Origin: Gorsachius magnificus
Lineage: Eukaryota > Chordata > Aves > Pelecaniformes > Ardeidae
Direction of reading: 5' to 3'
Assembly (NCBI GenBank): GCA_034008185.1
Contig: CM067081.1
Coordinates: 83,720,765-83,784,764, forward strand
Length of the DNA stretch: 64,000 bases
Every line of letters begins with the position of its first letter. The stretch's first letter is position 1. The notes below the pieces were generated by a model. That model made no database searches. It was given only the letters and a program-made list of their open reading frames with translations, and was not told the origin of the DNA. Of this stretch, positions 35,481 through 48,110 are shown in pieces. The translations under genes and the position numbers were made by a program.

Positions 35481-37894
35481 ACCCCGTCCCTGCTGCATGC
35501 AGATGCAGCAGCTTGTGGAGCACTGAAGAGAAAAAATAGGGCCAAGAATCTCGTTATTACTCCCTGATTCAGAGCCAATAAGCCAATTGATCTAGCAGAA
35601 TGGCCTAGGTACAACCCTATTTTATAACACAGGAAGAAATAGTCTTACAAAATTTACAGCGTGACTAGCACAAGTGTAACACGGCTCCCCTTTCTTTCAT
35701 CCATGTGCTGCCTATAGGATTCCCGGGGCTTTTCACTGGTATTTTAGTCATGTGGAAGGAGATAAAAAACCTTCTTACAGATTCCTGCCAACGTGTTATT
35801 TTTCTGTGCAGAGACTTGCATGACAGATCTCTGGTTGCTCTGAGCCCACAGTGCATCAACTGCATGTGCAAGAGGTAGAGAAACATCAGCAAATTTTTGA
35901 GTCCAGCCAATGAAGACTTTTAGCACAATCTTTTTTCAGTGTTTTATCTTATCCTTACTTTGTTATAACATTGATAGATTCATAGGTTGTATTTTTAAAT
36001 TAGCTTTCATGGGCAGTGGAAAGAGCAACCAATTTTGCACTGGTTGGATAAGAAGAAACATATCAAGCTACTCATCCAGAGTACAGTCATGTCAGATGGT
36101 GAATACTTCACAATACCATAACAAAAGCCAGGCTTATAATTCCTCACTCTTGTGCCTGACTTTGGTGCTGCTTTAGTTTCTCCTTTTTGAGCTTCTCAGA
36201 GCAGTCAGCAGATCACTGCTTAAATAACAACCCTTGAGGTCTGACACATTGAGCCGTCATCAATAGCTGCTGTCAAAACTTGCTTGTTCCTCACGGTGGG
36301 CACCTCAGGCTTGGTCTTTCTGTCAGCTCCTCTGACCCAATGCCTCCTTCTGATGTTGTTGTCTTCTAGTCATCAGATCCTTCACCTCACACCGCTGCCC
36401 CACTTCCTAAGCTTCCTACCCTCTTAGTCCTACTCACTTTGCACCCTCCCTCCTCGGCAGTTCTTGATCACCTCTGCTGCTTCTGTAGCTTGTGCTGAGG
36501 TGCTGCCATGTGGAAAAAAAAAAAAGACAAGCCTTGTGGCTGTCTCTCCCCCTTGCCCCTGACTGGCACAGTGCAGTTACAAGGTGCAACTGAGGCTGCC
36601 AAGATAGTTGTCCAGGGATGTGTGGGTACCCGATACCATGTCAGAATGCGTGGCATGAAATGCCTGACTCTGGCTCCCATTTTCCACCATCTCTAATATC
36701 CAGAGGTTTCCAGCAGCAGAGGAGTGACAGCAGAGCTTCCTCTCCCTTTTCTGTGATCATAACCTCAATGTGCCCGGGGTTTCCAAGCCCTTTTCCTGCA
36801 TGAGTGGGAGTCTGGGTTGGGCAGGGAGCCACTACAAAATTCCTGTCTATGTACCTGCTGCAGTGGTGGGAACAAGTGGTTTGTCTGCTGTAGCTGTACA
36901 AGATAAGAAGGAATAAACCCAAACCCCTTACTGTGCCAGAAGAATGGCACAGAAAACACTTTATTTACTGCTTTAAGCCCATGCCATCCCTGTAGTTCAC
37001 TTCCAGTATAACAAAAATATCCTCGTGGACTTGTGAATCAACCTTGCCCTTATTTTAATATGGGCATTTGTATTTATACATGTGAGTGATATAAATTGTC
37101 CTTGAATGTGGTGGCCGAAGGAGTTACGAGCTTTTTCTTGCTTTTTGTTAAATCCACTTTTGTATGGAACACTTGCTGCTACTTTAATAAATCTGTAACC
37201 ATTTGGTTTTTAGAGCATTTGCCTACAAATTTTTTTTTTTTTAGTATTGTGCTGAATGCAACTGGATACCAGGCAGACCCCTTGCCATTTGGCAGGAGAG
37301 GCTAATTTTGTGGTTGTGTGTTAGACTTATGATGTGTGAGTAAAATTTGCTATTGCTACTGCCATAAGCTGCTTCAAATCAGCAAAAGTATCTCAGATGT
37401 GCATTGTGAATCTTCTTAATAAGACCTTATTGCAGCTGAGCCCCTGCAAATCAAAATATTATCACTGGGAGACAAAAAGAAGTATAAGAAATAAATACTC
37501 TTAAGTAAGCTGTAAGGGGTTATAGGAAGTCCTCACTGAGAAAATGGACCATACATTTGTCAAAGAAACTTTTTCTTTCACCTAAGTTAAGAAGCTCTTA
37601 TCCAAAATAAGCAAAATAAGCCTGAAGACAGGCAGCAAGAGGAGTACTACTCTTTCCCCATGGAGATAGTTTAGCTTTTGATTACCACTTTTCAAATCCT
37701 ATTGCCACCATCATAGCTAAAAGACAGAAACCTACTCTGAATACATTGATTGAAAAGCTACGGCAAATGCAGAGTTTGGCAATGAGGTGCAGCAGTTGAC
37801 GTCTGCTCCCAGATATGTCACTCACTCTCACCCTGTGAACACTGTTGGCTTATGAAGGAGATCAGGCATGTGGGCTTCTCCTCCAGATGCTTGT

Positions 37895-38360
37895 TAGAAC
37901 CACAGAATAACTTAGGGTGGAAGGGACCTCTCTAGAGGTCCTGTTCAAAGCAGGGCCTACACTGAAGCCAGGTACAGGTTAGATCACATTGCTCAAAGCC
38001 TTCACCAGTCATGTTCTGAATATTTGCAAGGAAGAAGTCTCACAGCCTTTGTGGAAGAGCCTATTTTAGAGTTTGACTGCCCTTCCTGCTTGAAGATTTT
38101 TCCTAACATCTAATTGGCATTCCCCTTATTGTAACTGGGGGAATAGCAATAGCAAATTTTACTCACATGTCATGTCTAAGAAATTGCAAGATGTCTCTTG
38201 CCTCTCATCTTTTTCACTATGCACCTTCAAGAAAAGCATGGCTCTGTCCTTTCTCTAGCCTCCCATTAGCTGGATGAAGACAGTAATAAGATCCCCCCCT
38301 TAGCCTTATCATCTTAAGACTGAACAAAACCTGTTCTCTCAAACTCTCCTACATGTTTCT
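37895..38360 (-). mobile_element. old CR1 LINE 3' end, antisense, diverged
   Basis: The plus strand starts with an eroded tail ('agaaccacagaataact') and the CR1 3' UTR equivalent ('gggtggaagggacctct'). It then passes through 'ttgaagatttttcctaacatctaattggcattcccctta' in spaced pieces and 'taagatcccccccttagcc' to 'tctctcaaactctcctac'. This is the reverse complement of the ORF2 C-terminus. No long frame survives. It belongs to the older avian CR1 layer. Confidence 0.85.
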
Positions 38361-39989
38361 ATGGACAATAGCATAAAAACTACAGGGTTTTGGTATTTGG
38401 TATAATATGGTCTGTATTTCAGGTAGGGTTGTGTAGCCAGATTTTCATGTCAAAGAAGAGTTTCTAAAACACATTAACAATATTCTGCTCTCAGCAGCTT
38501 CTCACTGAATAGAAGTGTCCAAATCACCTCCTCTTCTTTCTTCTCAAAAATCCTCCACAGACGTCTTTCTTCTGCAGAAGTGCTTGGATATGTATGCAGC
38601 ATAGTAGCTGATGTTTGCCACTGTGATAAACAGAAGATTTTGCCTCTTTGACATGTGTTACAAGACTATCACTCCCCACAATCACAGTGTTTTATATAGC
38701 AATATTGCATTGCAAGCAGATACCTATTTGATCTTCCAACAGCTGTCTATTTTGATCTTCAGGCACATTTTTTTAATCTACATTTTTAAAAAAATGGTGT
38801 TGGATTATTCCCCTCACAGGCATCAGTCTACATATTTAAAACCTGACCCCATTCTTCTGTTTCTCATACTTTTTGATTCCTTCTCCCTCCATTTCATTAG
38901 TGATTGCAATGTTTTCTATTCTAATATAACCTGTAACACACTGTTGACTCTTTCATCTAGTTATGGAAGATTTCAAACAGTTGAGCAGCATTTCTTGCAC
39001 CCAACTGGAATATTTCTCTGCCTTGTTCTGATCCATACTGACACCTTATCGATACTGCTACTCTTTGCTTATAGTTCTTCACTGAGTTCATTTTTCCTCT
39101 AACCTGCCAATCCATGCAAAAAAACCTACAATAATTTTCACTCTTCAGAACAAATATTATCCTCTATTCTTAGACAGAGAAACATTTTGAATTGTGTCAC
39201 TACAGGAACCAATACAGACAAACAATTGCATATCAGTGTAAATGAGCTCATAAAAGTATAAGGAAACATTACCAGTTAATTAGGAATTAATGTTAAAGCT
39301 CTAAATTAGCTCTCCAGATTGATGCAACTATATCATACTTGAAATGTCGGTAAAATTAGAGACATCATCTTCAAAGAACTTGCTAATATATATATTTTAA
39401 ATTATGTCAATGAGTTCAGGCATTTCCCCCTTTCACCTTCCATACTTTTGAGAATGTACATGTGACCCTTCAATAATAGGAATAGGATGAATATACTTTC
39501 AACTTGAGCTGCTGTAACAAAAGCAGCTTCATCAAAGAAGGGCCATCAAATGATATCTGGACAAAATGGTGAATGTCTGAATTCTTTGTTCCTGGTTATT
39601 TCTTTTCCCTTATTTCAAACTATCTTGCTGTTTGTTTAAAAATCCCACTAGAAGAGTTTTTCTGGTAGATAGACAGGAATGGCCATATGGGATTAGACAG
39701 AAGATGCCTTAGGGCTAAGTCTTTACTATCTTTTGAGGTAAGATTTAAAGCCATCTTGCTGTCAATGTGCTGGACTCTTTCATGCCCAGTCACAGGCACC
39801 TTGCATACTTCACCTACCTTTGCATGTAGGCAAACTGCTAGCACATCTCCATGACCTGCACTACTCAAACAATCAGAGCAGGCTCTACAGAGGTGTAAAG
39901 TAGCTGGTATACCATCTCTTACACAACTGGGTATCAGATGCTTCAAAGGAACATTCATGACTACTAGTGGTGAACAGTTCTGAAAGCGA
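38361..39989. other. unique non-coding sequence, no gene seen
   Basis: AT-rich sequence. The 163-codon sense frame at 38611-39102 is rich in Phe, Leu and Ser, as expected from T-rich DNA, and has no domain. A short (TA)n tract lies near 39387. Confidence 0.5.
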
Positions 39990-40864
39990 TTAGAATCACA
40001 AAAACATAGAATAATTTAGGTTGGAAGAGACCTCTGGAGGTCATCTAATCCGATTAATTGCTCAAAGAATGTCTAATTAGATCAGGTTGCTCAGGGATGT
40101 GTCTAGTCAAGTCTGGAACATCTTCAAGGTTGGAGATCCTACAACATCTCTGGACTTGTTCCAGTATTTGACCACTCTTATGGTAGAAATATTTTTCCTT
40201 ATATCTAATTGGAATTTCACATGTTCCAAGTTGTGCTGATTGCCTTTTTTCCTAATGCTGTGCACCTCTGAGAAGAGTCTGGTTCCACCCTCTCTGTATC
40301 TTCTGATCAGGTAGTTGAGGCAAAAATACAGGTCTCCCCTGATTGTTGTCATCTCCAGGATGAACAAAGTCAGCTCTCTCAGTCTATCCTCCTATGTCAT
40401 GTGCTCCAGTCCCTGGGCAGCTTGGTGGCCCTTTGCTGGACCTGCTCCAGTATGTCCGTGTCTTTCTTGCACTAGGAGTCCAGAATTGGACATAGCACCT
40501 CAGATGAGTCTCACCAGTGCTCAACAGAGGGGAATAATCATCTCCCTCAACCCGCTGGCCACAGTCTTGCTTAATACATTCAAGTATGCAATTTGCCACT
40601 TTTGTCACTCGGGCATACTTCTGTTTCATGTACAGGTTGTTGCCTACTGGGACTCGCAGGTCCTTTCCTAGAGACCTGCATCCCAGAAAGTCTCCTCCCA
40701 GCCTGTGTTGTTGCATGGGATTATCCCACCCCAGTTCTTGCATACATTTTTGTTGAACTTCATGAGGTTCCTGTTTGCCCATTTGTCCAGCCTGTCCTGG
40801 TCAGCACATTGACTGTTCTTCCTGATTTAGTTTTGCCTGCAGTTTTGCTAAGAATGCACTCTGT

Positions 40865-41858
40865 CATAGAATCATAGAATCACTTTAGTTGGAAAAGATA
40901 TTTAAGATCATCAAGTCCAACCGTTAACCTAACCCTGCCATCCCACCACTAAACCATGTCCCTAAGCACCTCATCTATCCTTCTTTTAAATACCTCCAGG
41001 GATGAGGACTCCACCACCTCCCTGGGCAGCCCATTCCAGAGCCTGACAACCCTCTCGGTGAAGAAGTTTTTCCTAATGTCTAGCCTAAACCTGCCCTGGC
41101 GCAGCTTCAAACCATTCCCCCTCATCCTATCGTCTGTTACCAGGGAGAAGAGACCGACCCCCACCTCGCTACAGCCTCCTTTCAGGTAGTTGTAGAGGGC
41201 GATAAGGTCTCCCCTCAGCCTCCTCTTCTCCAGACTAAACAACCCCAGTTCCCTCAGCCGCTCCTCGTATGACTTGTGTTCCAGACCCCTCACCAGCTTG
41301 GTTGCTCTCCTCTGGACCTGTTCCAGCAAGGCAATGTCTGTCTTGTAGTGAGGGGCCCAAAACTGAACACAGTATTCGAGGTGTGGCCTCACCAGCACCG
41401 AGTACAGGGGCACAATCACTTCCCTACTCCTGCTGGTCACACTATTCCTGATACAAGCCAGGATGCCATTGGCTTTCTTGGCCACCTGGGCACATTGCTG
41501 GCTCATATTCAGCCTTCTGTCAACCAGGACCCCCAGGTCTTTTCCCACCAGGCAACTTTCCAGCCACTCTTCCCCAAGCCTGTAGCGCTGCATGGGGTTG
41601 TTGTGACACAAGTGCATGACCCGGCACTTGGCCTTATTGAACCTCATACAGTTGTCCTTGGCCCATCGATCCAGCCTGTCCAGGTCCCTCTGCAGAGCCC
41701 TCCTCCCCTCGAGCAGATTAACACTACCACCCAGTTTGGTGTCGTCTGCAAATTTACTGAGGGCACACTCAACCCCCTCATCCAGGTCATTGATAAAGAT
41801 ATTAAACAAGACCGGCCCTAGAACTGAGCCCTGGGGGACACCGCTTGTGACCGGCCAT
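40865..41858 (-). mobile_element. young CR1 LINE fragment nested in an older CR1, antisense (subfamily B)
   Basis: About 1 kb of CR1 with clean ends. The 3' tail is at 40865 (CATAGAATCATAGAATCA on the plus strand) and the 5' truncation is at about 41858, just upstream of the PQGSVLGP block. Its last ~165 bp are nearly identical to the nested fragment at 16570-16732. The long uninterrupted reading frame suggests it is the least damaged CR1 copy in the window. From memory of CR1 consensus, roughly 10 bp of host sequence seem to be missing at the insertion site. Confidence 0.95.
40949..41858 (-). pseudogene. CR1 ORF2 reverse-transcriptase fragment, frame still open
   Basis: An uninterrupted frame of about 300 codons, open at its 5' end because the element is truncated there, ends in a stop at 40949-40951. 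In the 286-residue part from a TTG-coded start at 41809, the catalytic F-A-D-D is at residues 20-23. [17 protein letters not shown] follows, then [38 protein letters not shown], and [20 protein letters not shown] near the C-terminus. Upstream in the same frame the RT block [12 protein letters not shown] is present to about 41855. Endonuclease and RT fingers are missing, so it cannot encode an active enzyme. Antisense frames over the same interval (for example 41276-41821) are shadows. Confidence 0.93.
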
Positions 41859-42249
41859 AGGGATCAGTAATGAAGACATTAAACAACATAGGCTCCAGTG
41901 TCCACCCCTGAGGGATGGTGCTGGTTGTGGGCTGCCAGGCGGACTTTGAGGCACTGATGACAACAGTTTGCTCCTTCCCAGGGACTGAGGTGAGGCTGAC
42001 CAGCCTTTAGTTAATTATCTGGATCTTCCTGCTTGCCCTTCTTGAAGAATGATGAAGACTTGCTACAGAGATTACTGCACTGTACCTCCTGGTGGTTAAT
42101 AATTGCTCTATACCTTAAACCATGAGGTCTTATAATACCCATGGATCTTTCATAATGTATACAGACTTTCATTAAATAAAAAAAGAAACCTGTAGATTTC
42201 TTGGCCCCCAAACCAATTTGGGTCAGCAAATCGCTCAGGGTAACTATAC

Positions 42250-43350
42250 ATGCAAATAGTTTAAGCTGTTCATTTCAGTTGTTGCTCCTGGATATCAGCC
42301 AGTACTGATTTTTAGACATTATGCTTCTCACTAGCACATCTTTATGAGGTCCCTACAGAACACCTTACAATCTTCTCTAGTCTTGCCAAACAAAATGATT
42401 TTCTGCTATCTGCAAATTTACCTGCCTCACCATTCTCATCTTCTCTCAATGATTTTACCCATATTAAAGGTATGGGGTTCTACCATACATTGGTCCTATC
42501 ATGTTCCTTGAGGTGTTTTAGAAGACTGGGGTTTTTTTAAAGAATATTTTTATTTACTGTTTTGACAAGATTAACTGATAGTGAAATAAAGCTCTGTGAT
42601 CTGTAATTCCCCAGATCCCTACTACCTTTTTTAGACCTAGAACAGTTGCTACGCTGCAGGCCTCCAATATAGCTGCTCATTGTAACCAGTGATTGCATAT
42701 TTTATCAGCTGTTGAATCCCTTCTGTCTTCAACACCTGCAGAGTCTTTGGATAGGTACCAGCCAGTCCTAGTGAGTTGTTTCTGTTTAATTTGCCAGTTT
42801 GTTCCAGCTTCTCTTCTTGTACTTCTGTTCATCTTGAGTCTCCATTTGTGGCCCATCTTCACTGCTTGAAATTTCTGATCCTGGATTAGTAAGTGTATAA
42901 TGTTGTTGTGAAATGGTGGGAAGGGATTATTCAAAGAATTCTTTTAGTTTATTTCCATTGTTGCTTCTTTTCAGTTTTTGATCATCTTGTCTTGGGATTT
43001 ATTCATTCGTGACTTACTGTAATAGCTAGAGAATTTAATCAGGTTTGTGTTACATCTAGCAATTACTCTCTATATTCTTCTTTGCTTTTCTGTCTTCTTT
43101 CCTGCACATTGCCAGTGGCGACTTGCTATTTTTTCAATTGACTTCTCTTGGGTCAGATTTCTTTCTTTTGAATGAGGCCAACTGAACTTCAGTAGATTTT
43201 AAACTTTGCTATTTACCCAGCTAATTTCCTTGCTTATTGGCTTACTTTTTTGTTCATAATGTATTTTATTTTTTTATTCATCATATCATTTTATCCATGA
43301 GGATAAACTTTTAAGGTTTATCCTCCATTATGACAAGATGAATTCAACTT
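42250..43350 (-). mobile_element. possible very old LINE remnant, antisense
   Basis: Scattered pieces recall the reverse complement of an old CR1/L3-type RT region: 'ctatctgcaaattta' near 42410 (the position of the FADDT codons in antisense CR1), 'ctgtaattccccagatcc' near 42605, and long T-rich stretches after it. No continuous match can be shown by eye and no frame survives. The alternative is ordinary T-rich unique DNA. Confidence 0.35.
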
Positions 43351-46300
43351 TAAATAATGTTCTGGGGAAAACCCAACTAATCAATAGCTGTCTAGAAACC
43401 ATGTTGCTCAGTCCACTAAAGGTGCTACTGTTAATTAAGGATCAGTATGCACTTCACCAATGGCAAATAGAGAGGAAGTATCAGGAGATGAGGAAATGAG
43501 AGGTTTTCCAGCTTGAAGTGTTTAAAGCAGCAACCCTGAAGTCAGCTTTAACAACTCCTACAGACAGCAAAAAGTTCAAAGCACTTGACAATGGCCTTTA
43601 AGGTGAAGGATGAATACTGAGGGAGAAAAAAACCCCAACCAACCACCCAAACCACACACATATAAAACCACTTTCTGGATTTATAGATAGCTACAGGGTA
43701 CTGAAAGTGGTTATCTTGTTCAATTTCTGTACATTTTTCTATGTGAACTTGTTCATCCAGATTGAGAATCAGTAATGCTACCTGTATAGTAGCTCTACAG
43801 TGTGAAATATTAGATAACTTTCCTAAAGATTACTGATGACCTTTTGTTATAATTATTCAGAAATCCACTTACATTTGTGATTTATAAGAATAAAGCAACC
43901 TTGTATTTATACCTAGAAGGGAATACTTCAACCTCAACCCCAGCCTCTAAGAGATCTATCTATTTTTCTAGCTTTGTTATTCCTGGCAACAACAGAACCC
44001 ACCAAGGCTTCTTTCTTTGTAACCTACAGGTTTCTGTACCTTACAGGAATTCTGAGTACTTAGCAAGCTGGTTTCTGGGCCAGATGTAGGAAAGAGATAT
44101 ATTTACAACAAAATAAAATTGCCAATGGAAGTCTGAAAACTGAACAAGTTATCACTTTATTTATCTCCCCATTTTCATCATAATATGATGAATTATAAAT
44201 TAAGTTACCTTTTATTCTCATCAAAAGGCCTTTGTAGCTACAAATTCAAATGGTTATAACATGAAAACAGTTCATTCCTCCTAATAGCCTTTAATTCATT
44301 TTGCACCTCTGCCTCTGGGTCTCAGCTGAAAAATAAAGCTTCGTGGAAAAAACCATTGACTTTTTCAATATTTCTAAGTTAGAAACAAAAATTTATTTTT
44401 TTTAATTGATAAACAGGAGTGAAAGAGCCTTTGGTCATTTTGCTTTCAGAATTCTGAAATGCTGAAGCTTTGCAGTGCTCAGCTTCATTAATTAACTGCT
44501 TTGAACATGCCCAGAACCACAGCGTGTGCCTCGGGAGTTTCCCTGGCTGTTTTCAGGAGCTCACTGATCCCAGCATACTTGCACTACACTGCATCTGGTA
44601 AATGCTGGCCTGTACAATGCCTGCAAGTGCTGCCCTGCAAAAGTAGTTGAAAAGCTAAATCATTTTACAGGCAGTCAGAGAGTGGTTGCTATTCAGGAAG
44701 GATGAATACTCTGATATTCTTTACATTGCATCCCCAATCCTCCTCACATCCATGAGAGGTAGCACCTGTGCTCATGAGAAAATGGAGATTGCATCTGTAG
44801 CCAACCACTATACGTGCTACAGAAAGCAGGAATCTGCTTTGCATGCCATCTTCCTTGGGTTAATGTCTTCCCTCTGGAAAATGGTATTTACTAATGCTTT
44901 TTTTTGCTGAACCTAGAGCATGTAGAAATTGGGTAGTGTTTTTTTCCAAATAAAATTTGAAAATTTCCTGCAAAACTGTTTTCAGTGATTTTTTTTGCTG
45001 GTATTTCAAGAAGGATACTAGCCACAAAAGTGAGTTGGCTTTGATAGTTTTTCTCATTGGAAAAAATATTTCAAGAAGTATATTTACGAAATGGCAGTCT
45101 TCCTGCTTTTACATTACTAAGTAAAAAAATACCTTATTCATTTTAAATTGTGGTAGTTTAGAAACAAATATTAAAAATCACAAATTGAAAGAGAATCTTT
45201 ATGGGATGTTTTCCTTTCAAATTATTGGCTGGTGGAAATTACATATTTTTAGCATTTGTTCCAATCAAGAAGCGACTCAGGTTTCCTTCCAGGTGTCCTA
45301 CTTCTTCTCCTTTACTGGTGGAATCGCACAGCACTCCTTTCACAGCCTCTGCAGTCTGATATGTGCGTGAGAGAGCAAGCAGAACAATTTCTATGATTCA
45401 GGTGAAATGACTGGGGCAGCTGAAATGAATGATGATTACTAGTATTTCCATTGTGAAGTCAAGTGAGCAGAAAATACAACAGCAACAAGAATCCTTCAAA
45501 CTAATGTAAGCACTCGAACAGCAGCTTTTAAAGGACCTTATTTCATTATTCTAATTGTGTGACCACTGATTTAATACCATTTTTGTGCATTTAATGGTCT
45601 AGGTCTGTGAAAATCTAAAAGGTACCTATGCATAATCTACTAGCATGCCTTAAATGCCTAATTCAGTACCATATTTCAGCACACAGCATGGTGTCCTCAT
45701 GCAATGTAAGTTCACCGGAACTTGATGGGGACAATCAAAAAAGTAGGCCAGTATTTTGATGTCATACTTTTGAAAAGAAATTTCTCAAAGCTTCTGTTAA
45801 AAAGAACTATTTCTATTTTAATTTTTACGTTTTGCTATTGGAGATAGGTAAGGTCAAGGTCCCTCCCCTCCAAACATGTTGTCCCCATGTCATTTAATTG
45901 TAGGCATCTCTACCATAAACATGTTCCAATGACTTGTCTTCTGAGTGACCAGAATTAGTAGGCCTGTTCAAACTACCATCCATCTTTTTAGATGCTGTGG
46001 CCATGCCTCCCAAGAAATAGGATGTCCAATCCCAGCCTGTGCAGTCTGTCAGGAGAAATTCCCCAGACTCTCATATAATCTTGTAAATTGATTCTTTTAT
46101 TGATTCATTATTCCCTGGATGTAAAGCTTTTCCTGCAAAGGGTAAAAAGCAAAGTTACTAATGCTAGAGGGAATTTCCTGCCATATAATCTGTTTACTCA
46201 TTCACCCCAACTAATTCTTAAACCTAAAATTTAAAACTTTCATAAAAATGGTGATTAGGAGTTTCTCTGATGATCTTTTTATGAGGCACAGAGTTTGAGA

Positions 46301-48080
46301 GCATTGTATGAACTAGAAATCTTTCTGTTGTTTTACCAGTGTACATCTTTGCATCTTTTTAGTCCTGATGTTTTGAATTTAGAAGTTGCAGTAGCTTTTA
46401 CAATGAGAAGTTTACTGAGGACATTATTTCAAGATGGGATTTAGCTGAACTCCCACTGCTTTGCATCCTGGTGATCTATTATTACATGAGAGTCTACGAA
46501 GTCAGAATGGACCAATGCAATACTTTCTCTACGAACTTGTCAAAGAGAAAAATCAAGCCCTTAATTTCATGCTTTTCAGACATCTTCAGTAATCCTGCTG
46601 CTTTCTGGAGCTGTGAAATGGATAAGAAAAAGAAATCTGTAAATAAAAGATCCCAGTAATGATGCTTTTGAATCATGTTTTGCACATCAGACCCATAGCC
46701 TTCATTGTCTTTGCAGTGATGTAACTTAAGTAATACTTAGTATAAACATTGTTGAGGTTTATACTGAATTCTGACTAATACCAACAAAACCTGAAAGAGA
46801 AAAAAAAAGCATGCCTTAAAACCAGGAGTAAGCCACCATGGGCCAGGCTGGCATTGCTTGCTGAAACCCCTTTTCAGAGAAATTGATGCTAGCCAAAGGG
46901 AAGCTGACACAGTTGCTAGTTATTTGCTTTTTCAACACAATGGATCAACTTGGACATACAGAAATGAAGCCAAAAGCACTGATAAATCCGTGCTGAGCCA
47001 TTCTCCCCATTCAGATTCTGAGTGTCTTCCTATTTAGTGGAAATCATCACAGAGAACATGCTATTAAAAATCAAGCCAAAATTAATGCTGATAAATATGT
47101 GATCAGAGAAAGACAGAGTCCCCAGACAAAAGATTAATAGTGGCTGAATGGTCTTGACATATTTCCTTTGATTCATGGGAGCATGGTTATAGCACAGGGA
47201 AATGCCACTGCTTTCAGATGAAACAAATGGCTCTGTATTGACTATTGAAAGCAACAGATGTTCTGCAAACCAGTACGTCCACAAAGGGACAGTCTTGGAA
47301 CTATTTTGTAAACAACCAAGCTTAAATTTTAATACATGCACTTTGAGGATGGCTGTGTGACAGAAGCTTGTACAGATGGGTCCGGGAAGCTGTGCAATGC
47401 AAAGGGCATCTAACTGAATTTGGAAAGCCTCAAGCAGCCTGGTTTGTTCTTTGGAAAAGACAGTCTGAGTGCACTTGCCTATGCTTGTATGTTTTCTGTC
47501 TGTATGTCTTTCTCTGTATATACATATGAGAAAATGAGATTTTTTTTTTTCTTTAATATGTTTAAAAACTGTTATTATCAATCAATACAGATACATATAT
47601 AAAATTTTGTGAAACTATTTTTTTCCCATTTGACTGTTTTCTTTCATTAAGCAATGGGCTTATGAATGGATACTTAATGAAAAAATGGTTGAAAAGAAGC
47701 TGGAAAACTCCAGGGATACTGTGAAGTCATTGAATTGGTGTCTCCAGAGTCTGTCCCTCAAGTGTAATTTCCTCAGTGCATAGCTTAAAAAAGGGACATC
47801 AGAGCACCATGAAGTCCTTACCAACTGAGCATGTTCTGATGGTTCGTAATGGGAATGGGAAAAGATACGTGCCATTCCAGGAAAACCACTCTGATGGACA
47901 GGTGTCCAGCATTCAGCAGACACACATACATCTTAGGGATTTAATTCTTGCCACCTTTGCTTATGGTCAGGGAGCAGCGAGGGCTGGCGTTCCCTAAAGG
48001 ACTGGCCCTGCTGCAGCATCACTGGAGCAGGGATGGATGGCCCCAGGCTGGTTTGAGATGGGACTCCTGAGCCCATGAAA

Positions 48081-48110
48081 GGTGGTGGTGGTAGTGGTGG
48101 TGGTGATGGG
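48081..48110. repeat. (GGT)n microsatellite, imperfect
   Basis: About ten GGT-type triplets with substitutions (GTA, GAT, GGG), giving a G-rich plus strand. Confidence 0.85.

Larger units (their letters stand above)
29861..37894. other. unique non-coding sequence with constrained-looking patches
   Basis: No recognised transposon and no exon. Homopolymer runs occur at 30584-30598 (T), 32025-32036 (T), 32571-32581 (T), 35093-35104 (T) and 36514-36525 (A). Two stretches (34350-34560 and 35270-35480) have features of conserved non-coding DNA and are listed separately. A perfect 16-bp tandem duplication lies at 32303-32334. Confidence 0.55.
39990..42055 (-). mobile_element. older CR1 LINE fragment, antisense, interrupted by a younger CR1
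   Basis: The host element runs from its 3' tail near 39990 ('tagaatcacaaaaacataga') to about 40864 ('aagaatgcactctgt') and resumes at about 41860 ('ggatcagtaatgaagacatt'), ending near 42055. The two parts join in the order expected of a single CR1 ORF2 region. Partial frames such as FQLDIRKNISTIRVVKYWNK (40107-40367) and MKQKYARVTKVANCILECIK (40384-40782) show the C-terminus in broken form. The break is filled exactly by the younger CR1 at 40865-41858. Confidence 0.9.

Noticed and set aside
38611..39102. 163-codon sense frame rich in Phe, Leu and Ser
   Set aside because: The composition is that of T-rich DNA read in one frame; no domain or signal structure.
41276..41821. 181-codon sense frame opposite the young CR1
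   Set aside because: It is the antisense shadow of the CR1 reverse-transcriptase frame. The same applies to 5144-5529, 18897-19350 and 27399-27982.
47030..47581. 183-codon antisense frame
   Set aside because: Low-complexity-free but matches no known family; the surroundings are ordinary non-coding DNA and the length is possible by chance in a 64-kb window.
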